A DNA stretch of 5,367 nucleotides from a bacterium SM23_31. Its GTDB lineage: Bacteria > SM23-31. The notes beneath the pieces are model-generated. The model was not told where the DNA came from. It was given only the letters and a program-made list of their open reading frames with translations, and ran no database searches. The position numbers and the translations under genes are program-made. The stretch lies in assembly GCA_001304035.1 (NCBI GenBank), contig LJUD01000250.1:1-5367 (forward strand). The letters are read 5' to 3'. Positions 4,689 through 5,367 of this stretch are shown piece by piece (the first letter of the stretch is position 1; each line of letters opens with the position of its first letter).

Positions 4689-5367
4689 CTAATTCTTCTT
4701 TTCCAGCTCGAATAAGTCTATGTTTTTGTTTGACTCGCCGAGCAGGTGTTCGCAGAAGTAGTCCCACAACAGTCGGTTGAAATAATTCTGGTAATCGCCG
4801 AAACCATGCCGCTTACCCGGCATTATCATAAGATCAAACCGCTTATTCGCTGCTATCAGTGCGTTTACCAGTCTGATAGTATTTCCGGGATGGACGTTGT
4901 TATCTACGTCGCCGTGTACTAACAGGAGATGCCCTTTCAGATTCTTCGCAACTTCAGGATTTGTCGTAATATTCGTTTTCCACTCAATTTCATATTCTTC
5001 TTCGTCCTCATCGGAACCGCCGGTTTCGCTGACTTCCTTTTTTTCATTCTTTTTCTCTACCATTTCCACGCCGTAATGGTTTTCGCCCCACCAAATATTG
5101 TATATATTATTGTCGTGATTGCCAGAGGATGAGACTGCTACTTTAAAGAAGTCGGGATAGACCAGCATTGCGGCTGTCGACATGAATCCGCCGCCGGAAT
5201 GACCGTAAATTCCCACACGGTCGATATCTATGAACGAATAACGGGAGGCAAGTTGTTCGATTGCAGCCTTTTTGTCCGCCAGTCCGTAATCACGCGCATT
5301 TCCATAACCATACGTATGGTAATAATTATTTCTCTGTGGGCTGCCCCCTCTGTTCCCGACTTGAATC
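4689..5367 (-). CDS. S9 family prolyl oligopeptidase (DPP-IV-like), C-terminal catalytic part
   Basis: This is the last 225 residues of a serine peptidase of family S9, reading from base 5366 to TAG 4691-4689; the 5' part, which would hold the N-terminal beta-propeller, is outside the window. The frame is open to the window edge, so the GTG at 5216 is internal. The alpha/beta-hydrolase triad is complete, numbering from the first full codon: Ser57 in GHSGGG (55-60), Asp155 in HGDVDNNVH and His187 in PGKRHGFG. SPQRNNYYHTYGYGNARDYG upstream of Ser is also typical. These enzymes cleave dipeptides or short peptides after proline or similar residues, usually in the periplasm of diderm bacteria. Between Ser and Asp lies a charged, low-complexity insert (about residues 101-128, KKNEKKE then DEDEEEYEIE). 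Specificity cannot be read from this part. Confidence 0.93.
   Translation of the reverse strand, partial: IQVGNRGGSPQRNNYYHTYGYGNARDYGLADKKAAIEQLASRYSFIDIDRVGIYGHSGGGFMSTAAMLVYPDFFKVAVSSSGNHDNNIYNIWWGENHYGVEMVEKKNEKKEVSETGGSDEDEEEYEIEWKTNITTNPEVAKNLKGHLLLVHGDVDNNVHPGNTIRLVNALIAANKRFDLMIMPGKRHGFGDYQNYFNRLLWDYFCEHLLGESNKNIDLFELEKKN

Noticed and set aside
4929..5132. 67-codon + strand frame rich in Phe and Ile, membrane-like
   Set aside because: The hydrophobicity is a by-product of reading the Lys/Glu-rich stretch of the S9 peptidase gene on the opposite strand.
1..5367. CRISPR array, tRNA/rRNA, integron attC sites, retron or toxin-antitoxin genes
   Set aside because: I read the spacers on both strands for these. 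The repeats are not regularly spaced, no tRNA-like arms, reverse transcriptase, integrase or small gene pair is present.

Overview
The window is an ordinary chromosomal stretch from a flagellated, diderm-looking bacterium. In order it holds the 3' end of a flagellin gene (+), a secreted beta-propeller gene (-), rpsT for ribosomal protein bS20 (+), guaB3 for an IMP dehydrogenase-related protein (-), and the 3' part of an S9 prolyl oligopeptidase gene (-). The NHL/six-bladed propeller with a GRRGEGPGEF-type motif and the DPP-IV-like S9 peptidase are types common in the FCB group and neighbouring candidate phyla. Strong AGGAGG-type ribosome binding sites before guaB3 and the propeller gene argue against a canonical Bacteroidetes, which rarely use Shine-Dalgarno sites. 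I cannot name the phylum.

Layout: 1-161 flagellin C-terminus; 162-546 convergent intergenic region with a degenerate palindromic repeat, a compound hairpin and a textbook rho-independent terminator (461-495, +); 547-1692 propeller gene; 1693-2180 divergent intergenic region with palindromic repeats and the rpsT promoter; 2181-2438 rpsT, followed by a two-storey terminator (2457-2526); 2439-3032 a repeat-filled spacer with two copies of a composite repeat and a 23-bp inverted repeat; 3033-4193 guaB3 with its own promoter (4234-4262); 4194-4688 a second palindrome-rich spacer; 4689-5367 S9 peptidase C-terminal catalytic domain.

The five genes do not form a pathway or operon. They are single transcription units in both orientations, separated by unusually long AT-rich spacers of about 390-600 bases. 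The spacers carry several small dispersed repeat families: stem-loops with partly conserved GTAGC/GCTAC ends, TTAGCGGGA elements, and 'acaggataaac' elements. Those spacers are the most unusual part of the window. I found no CRISPR array, tRNA, rRNA, transposase, toxin-antitoxin pair or defence system, and nothing supports a new multi-gene system here.
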